From Erythrobasidium yunnanense (Eukaryota; Basidiomycota; Cystobasidiomycetes; Erythrobasidiales; Erythrobasidiaceae), in the NCBI GenBank assembly GCA_001600175.1, contig BCJC01000004.1:1798001-1862000 (forward strand): 64,000 nucleotides of DNA, in the 5' to 3' direction. The position numbers were made by a program, and so were the translations under genes. Positions 59,767 to 64,000 of the stretch are shown here, one piece after another. Position 1 is the first letter of the stretch. The number at the start of each line of letters is the position of its first letter. The notes beneath the pieces are model-generated. The model saw only the letters and a list, made by a program, of their open reading frames with translations. It did no database searches and was not told the DNA's origin.

Positions 59767-61855
59767 CTATGACTCGTCGACCTCTCCTTCTTCCTTCTCG
59801 TCCTGTACCTGCACCTTCTCGATTCCCTCGGTGACATCCTCCACCTCCTTCACGTCCCGAGCAGCCGCCGCAGAGTCGTCTTCTACGGCATCAGCAGTAG
59901 CGTCGTCGTTCTGCTCTGCAGGCTTTTCTGCAGTTTCAGTAGAGCCAGATCCGGGAGTTGAGGCTTTGGCTTGACGTTCGGCTTTTGCGATTCTGTCTTC
60001 AGCTGCTGCGATGCGTTCTTTCGTTACGCGGTCCTACATTTCCCATCCAAAGTCAGTCTATTATGCTTTCAAACAGGAAGAAAAGCGACGCACCTGGTTT
60101 TCGTCGTACCACTTCTTCTTCTCTCTTAGCGCATCCACCGTCTTTGGAACATCGTCTCTCGTAAGGGGTACTTCGATATTAAACTGCAGCAGCGCCGCGA
60201 CCGTCTGGAACGGAATGTTCGGCATGGCGTTTGCGTTCTCTGCCTTCTCTACGCTCTTCTTTCCCTTATTGCCTCCTTTTCCTTTTCCACCCTTCTTCAT
60301 ACCTCCGAAGAAATCATCTGCGTTACCATCATCGTTTGCTCCTTTCTTGTTTATGACAGCGCCTTCAGGAATATCATTCTCTACTTTCCTCAACTCCAAC
60401 TTCGGCAATACTCCCCCGTTCTCTTTAGCAGAAGTAGAAGAGAGAGTAGGTTCGGGGATATTGGAAGCGCCGGAAGCGAAGCGAGAGAAATAAGTCATGA
60501 GCGTGTTGCAGTCTTCAATCTCGCGCTCGAAAGCAGGAGCGCGAGCTTCTTCCAATTGCTTCTCGGCTATCTCCCGGCGCTTGTTCTCTTCGTATTGACG
60601 GCGCTCGGTCTGTTGGCGCTCGATGCGCTTTTGACGATCTTCGTTCATCTTGGTGACTGTGAAACCGGGTCTCAGGTTCGGATAGCGGTAGTAACAAGCG
60701 AATACGCTGCTCACAGTACTTGTCATTGGCCTCCTTGAACGAAGCGGCCGACTCCTTCTTCCTTCCCCAGAGCTGATTGACTTCTTCATTGAGCTTATTT
60801 CTCTCTTCGTAAATCTTATCCCTGGAAGCATTATTCTCATCCATCTCTTTATTGATCTCATCCAATTCTTTCTGGATTTCAGAGTATCGTTCTTGTAACC
60901 CTTTGTATTCGGGATTGTCGAGCTTCGCTTTCAACTCGTCAATCTTCGCTTTGTCGCTGTCGATGCTGTCTTGTTGAGAACCAAACGTGTCGAAAGACTT
61001 CTTGGACCGCTTCAATTCGCTGATCTCGGACAAGGCGCGCTTCTCGTCAACTAAGCGCATCGTGCCGGATTCGACTTGGCTGTCGAGGTCCCTACATAAC
61101 CATAACAAGTATAAGCAGGATGTCACACATCTTTAACGGAGCACGACTCGCTTTATCCGACTATCTGCAAAGATGAAGATATGGCGTTAGATCGGCTTCA
61201 AGCGAGTCCAATGAGGCATGGACCCACCAATTTCCGCTACAGACTTGTAGCTGGTCTTGCTCTTTGAGTTCTGCATGTCCTTGATCTGTAGAAATTTGCC
61301 AATCAGCGCTTAGTTCAACCTTTATCACACACTCGCCCACTCACCTTTTTCTGTACGCCTTCTTGCAGCGACTTGATCTGGTTCAGAGCGCTGTTTCTAT
61401 CATCTTTGAAGCCAGCAGTCTTTGTCCGTAGTTCTTGCTGCTCAGCGCGTAGGGTTTTGCGCTTCTCTGCGGCTGGGCCTTGGCCTGTCGAGTCCGCAAT
61501 ACGCTGCTTGACCTTGTTCTGCCGGCCCATACACATATACATCAGTTTCGCAAGCATTAATCACTTCATCAGCATGCTGACGCACCAGCTGAGCTTGTCT
61601 AGCGTCCAGGAGACTCTTGATTGCATTCTGTTCTGTATCGTACGTAGCGCGATCCGGCTTGCTCGTCGTTGACCATACTGTCAACTCGGGTAGGGATGAG
61701 ATATCGCTGGCTGTCGCTGTCCCATTGCTGCTGCTTGTTTTTGTAGCGGTGGATCCAGCTCCGCCTGCTTTTTTGGCCTTTGCGGCTGCTCCTGCTCCTC
61801 CAGCGCCTTTGGGCTTGCCCGCTGTCGCAGCTTTTCCATTGACTTGAGTCGACAT
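59767..61855 (-). CDS. BFR1: Bfr1-like mRNP / polysome-associated protein
   Basis: Yeast Bfr1 binds polysome mRNPs at the ER and helps secretory and nuclear segregation. The start at 61855 reads MSTQVNGKAATAGKPKGAGG. The conserved N-terminal part contains LPELTVWSTTSKPDRATYD and KSLLDARQAQLNKVKQRI. A long coiled coil follows (LQEGVQKKIKDMQNSKSK, ESGTMRLVDEKRALSEI, YSEIQKELDEINKEMDEN). Further on, QTERRQYEENKRREIAEK and the C-terminal segment NIPFQTVAALLQFNIEVPLT are family features. The Ala/Glu-rich tail ends GEVDES. One intron (61151-61092) starts GCGAGT: with it the frame reads DSRIKDLDSQVESG. Seven or so exons. Expected in the cytoplasm. Confidence 0.88.
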
Positions 61856-62341
61856 CCTAGAGGGACTTGAAGTATCGGCGCCTGTATATGCTCTGATGTC
61901 AAAGCGTTGAAGGGTCGACGAGAACAAGACCCAAGAACGGCTTGTCTCTGCTCGAAGAGGTCAAGAACGACAGAAACATATGAGAGGTCTTCATTACAGA
62001 TATCTTGACTCCAATGCACGTCAACAACTGCTACTTGCGAACGTGGCCCGCCTACAAGCATGTACCGCTTCTGAACCCTGAACCGTCCTTATCTGCTAGA
62101 TCAACGTGTTCCATGGTATAGACCAAGCTTCCGCGAAGATGCGAACACGCTTGAGAGACGTCCTCACTGATTCTGCCGTCATCTCTACCGTCCCGGCTCC
62201 CTTTCAGAAGCTAACCTCGCCGGCCAAGCTGAACTGCAGCTACCTCCCTTTTACACCTCCCACTCACTGTTCAGTCGAAGCTTTAACCAGTACACAGCAT
62301 ACAACACCACACCCTACGCTCCCGTATGCCTAGGCCCTGCG
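61856..62341. promoter_or_regulatory. Divergent upstream region, BFR1 / BTB gene
   Basis: 486 bp between divergent starts. No gene or RNA is supported. Confidence 0.35.
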
Positions 62342-64000
62342 ATGGGCCGCCGCGACCGTTCATACGACTATGATTCCTCATCTTCAGGCTCAGAGAGCGA
62401 TGATAGGCGATCGTACAAGAGTAAGAGCAGTAGTCGACGCAAAGGCGGCAGCAGCAGTAAAGGCCGCTCATCAAGACGGAGGGACAAGAGCAGAGATAGA
62501 GCGAGGACGCCTGAACCTCCTCCAAGGATCCCGGAACCTGCAAAAGCGAAACCACCCAAGATTGCAATGATCTTGCTGCTTGGCGAGGATGAAGTCGAGT
62601 TCAAGCTCACAGAAGCGCATCTGCTATTCGACAGCCCAAATGATCTGAGTACGTATCGCTCTCATGCTTCGAAAGTTACTGTAAGACGCTGACGTCTGCC
62701 GCACAGCGTCGACATACTACGCGGACAACTCTGGTGAAGTGCGAACGTACCGCATGCCGGACAGAGACGCTGCAATCTTCCAAATCATCTTTCGATACAT
62801 GAACCGCGAGATTGTACTTCCACTACGCAAAGCAAGCATTCCAAAATACCTTTCATACGAACAGACGGAGGCAAAACTGGCTGAAGAAGCCAAGTTTTAT
62901 AGATTGACGAGGTTGATGAGGATGCTGCCGCCTCCGCCTTCTGCTGGTTCTGCTGCTCCTGTGAAAGGTGCAGCAGGAGGAGGAGGTGCTCCAGCTGGTT
63001 CTGGAGCATCGTCAGCATCGTATGCATCCTCTATAGCGGATTCGGATCGATCAAGGACTCTAAGCGATATACATCCTGCACCTATGCCTCAATCTGCAGG
63101 CCCGATGGGTCAAGCGATGAATATGCCACAGACGCTCACGCCATACCACGCAAACATACCTCTACCTCCACAGATGCAGGGCATGCCTCCTCAACAAGCT
63201 TCCGTGCAGACTCTTGTGCCTCCTGCAACTGCTATGCCTCAGTACCAGCAGCCTATGCAGCAACAGCCTATGCAGCCATACCCGCAGCAGCAGTATGCAC
63301 AACCAGGCTCCCAAATGCCTATACCGATGCCAACTCCAAGTCAGGGTATCCCAGCGATGACGCCATACACAGCAAGTCAGACTTCCCTTCCGCCTACAGC
63401 TATTCCTACCTCCCATGCGCCTTCTCCAATGCATTTACAGCCTCCACCTCGAGGCTCTCGTCCTCCGCGCACTGCACGCTCCGAGACTTCCTACTCTGAC
63501 AGACTACGCGCCCGCTCCGGCACGCGTTCTCGGCGGGACTCTTTGAGCAGCCACAGTATGATCGAAAGCACCTCTTCTCCGGGATCAAGACGGCAGTCCA
63601 TCTCATCAATAGCAGCGAAACTGCCTTCAAATGCACTGATACGGCCGCCAGCTACTGTCTCCGCGTACTTGTTCAAGAGTGGAGGTCATTCTATAACGAA
63701 GAACGAACCGCCTTTCCCGATCATTGGCTTTCCGGACCATGAACCGTTACCGCACCTGTTCGTGAAAGCTACGGCGGCTGAGATTAAGTAGGTATACTTA
63801 ACCGTGCGTGAGATAGCCTCACTGACGGTCAACATTCACAGATTCTCTGCTTTTCGGAATGCAGAAGATAACGAATTATTCGAAATGCGCTACTCGATAC
63901 GGATACTGGACGAGCCTGCAACACGTGTGTCGAAGGCACGTCATCTGTCGACAAGCTAAATGCTAACGAGCCAAATACGATTACAGGTCCACTGGCTTAC
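62342..64000 (+). CDS. BTB/POZ (KCTD T1-like) domain protein, cut by window edge
   Basis: Partial at the 3' side. Starts MGRRDRSYDYDSSSSG, followed by an Arg/Ser-rich segment. The BTB domain reads IAMILLLGEDEVEFKLTEAH, then after an intron TSTYYADNSGEVRTYRMPDR and IFQIIFRYMNREIVLPL, with the closing helices EAKLAEEAKFYRLTRLM. A long Pro/Gln/Met-rich disordered stretch follows (MQQQPMQPYPQQQ), then an Arg/Ser block. The C-terminal part (IIGFPDHEPLPHLFVKATAA) continues after an intron as FSAFRNAEDNELFEMRYSIR and runs past 64000 after another intron. BTB proteins often act as adaptors for CUL3 ligases or self-assemble; no further role is deducible. Confidence 0.75.

Noticed and set aside
1-64000. 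tRNA, rRNA, transposon, LTR and CRISPR features
   Set aside because: I looked for T-loop consensus sequences, long terminal or inverted repeats, transposase or reverse-transcriptase motifs and regular spacer arrays and found none that I could support by eye.

Overview
The window is nuclear DNA of a fungus, most likely a basidiomycete. The coding genes are cut by many introns of about 48-80 bp. The gene set includes a white-collar-2 type photoreceptor partner, the inositol hexakisphosphate kinase Kcs1, a fungal MRP51 mitochondrial ribosomal protein, Bfr1, and an endopolyphosphatase with the fungal tail. Genes are dense, about 25 in 64 kb on both strands. I saw no tRNA, rRNA, CRISPR array, transposon or virus-derived element. 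The exact lineage cannot be fixed by eye.

Left end (1-5 kb): three tandem copies, about 1.1 kb apart, of an unrecognised family with a signal peptide and one membrane span. The third copy looks degenerate. A short-chain dehydrogenase follows. 5-23 kb, all on the minus strand: KCS1 (1,771 residues in my model), ribosomal protein L6 (eL6), a WC-2 type PAS/GATA light regulator, and a kinesin-4 type motor with a very long coiled coil. 23-35 kb, plus strand: a Ser/Thr-rich GPI-anchored wall protein, methionine synthase MET6, the meiotic axis protein HOP1, and endopolyphosphatase PPN1. 35-45 kb: a GRF-finger-like protein, a small coiled protein, a seven-exon small protein, a membrane-anchored GH79 glycosidase, MRP51, and an AhpC/TSA-like thioredoxin-fold protein. 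46-52 kb, plus strand: four closely packed regulatory-looking genes (AT-hook, UBA, Zn2Cys6, SET). 52-64 kb: the meiotic helicase MER3/HFM1, an NmrA-like reductase, BFR1, and a BTB-domain gene that runs off the right edge.

Functional links: HOP1 and MER3 both act in meiotic crossover formation and lie about 20 kb apart. KCS1 (inositol pyrophosphate synthesis) and PPN1 (polyphosphate cleavage) both belong to phosphate and polyphosphate homeostasis. BFR1 and eL6 serve translation.

The main unexpected observations are these. (1) GC-AG introns recur: seven are supported or suggested by reading frame, and four of them share the donor GCGAGT. (2) The kinesin tail has a long array of 11-residue (hendecad) repeats with histidine at a fixed position. 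(3) The tandem signal-peptide/membrane protein family at the left end is unrecognised. (4) Tiny exons (12-38 nt) occur in HOP1, PPN1 and other genes. (5) A 12-bp periodic repeat lies in a divergent promoter. All exon models were made by hand from frame, splice-site motifs and family conservation, with no transcript data.
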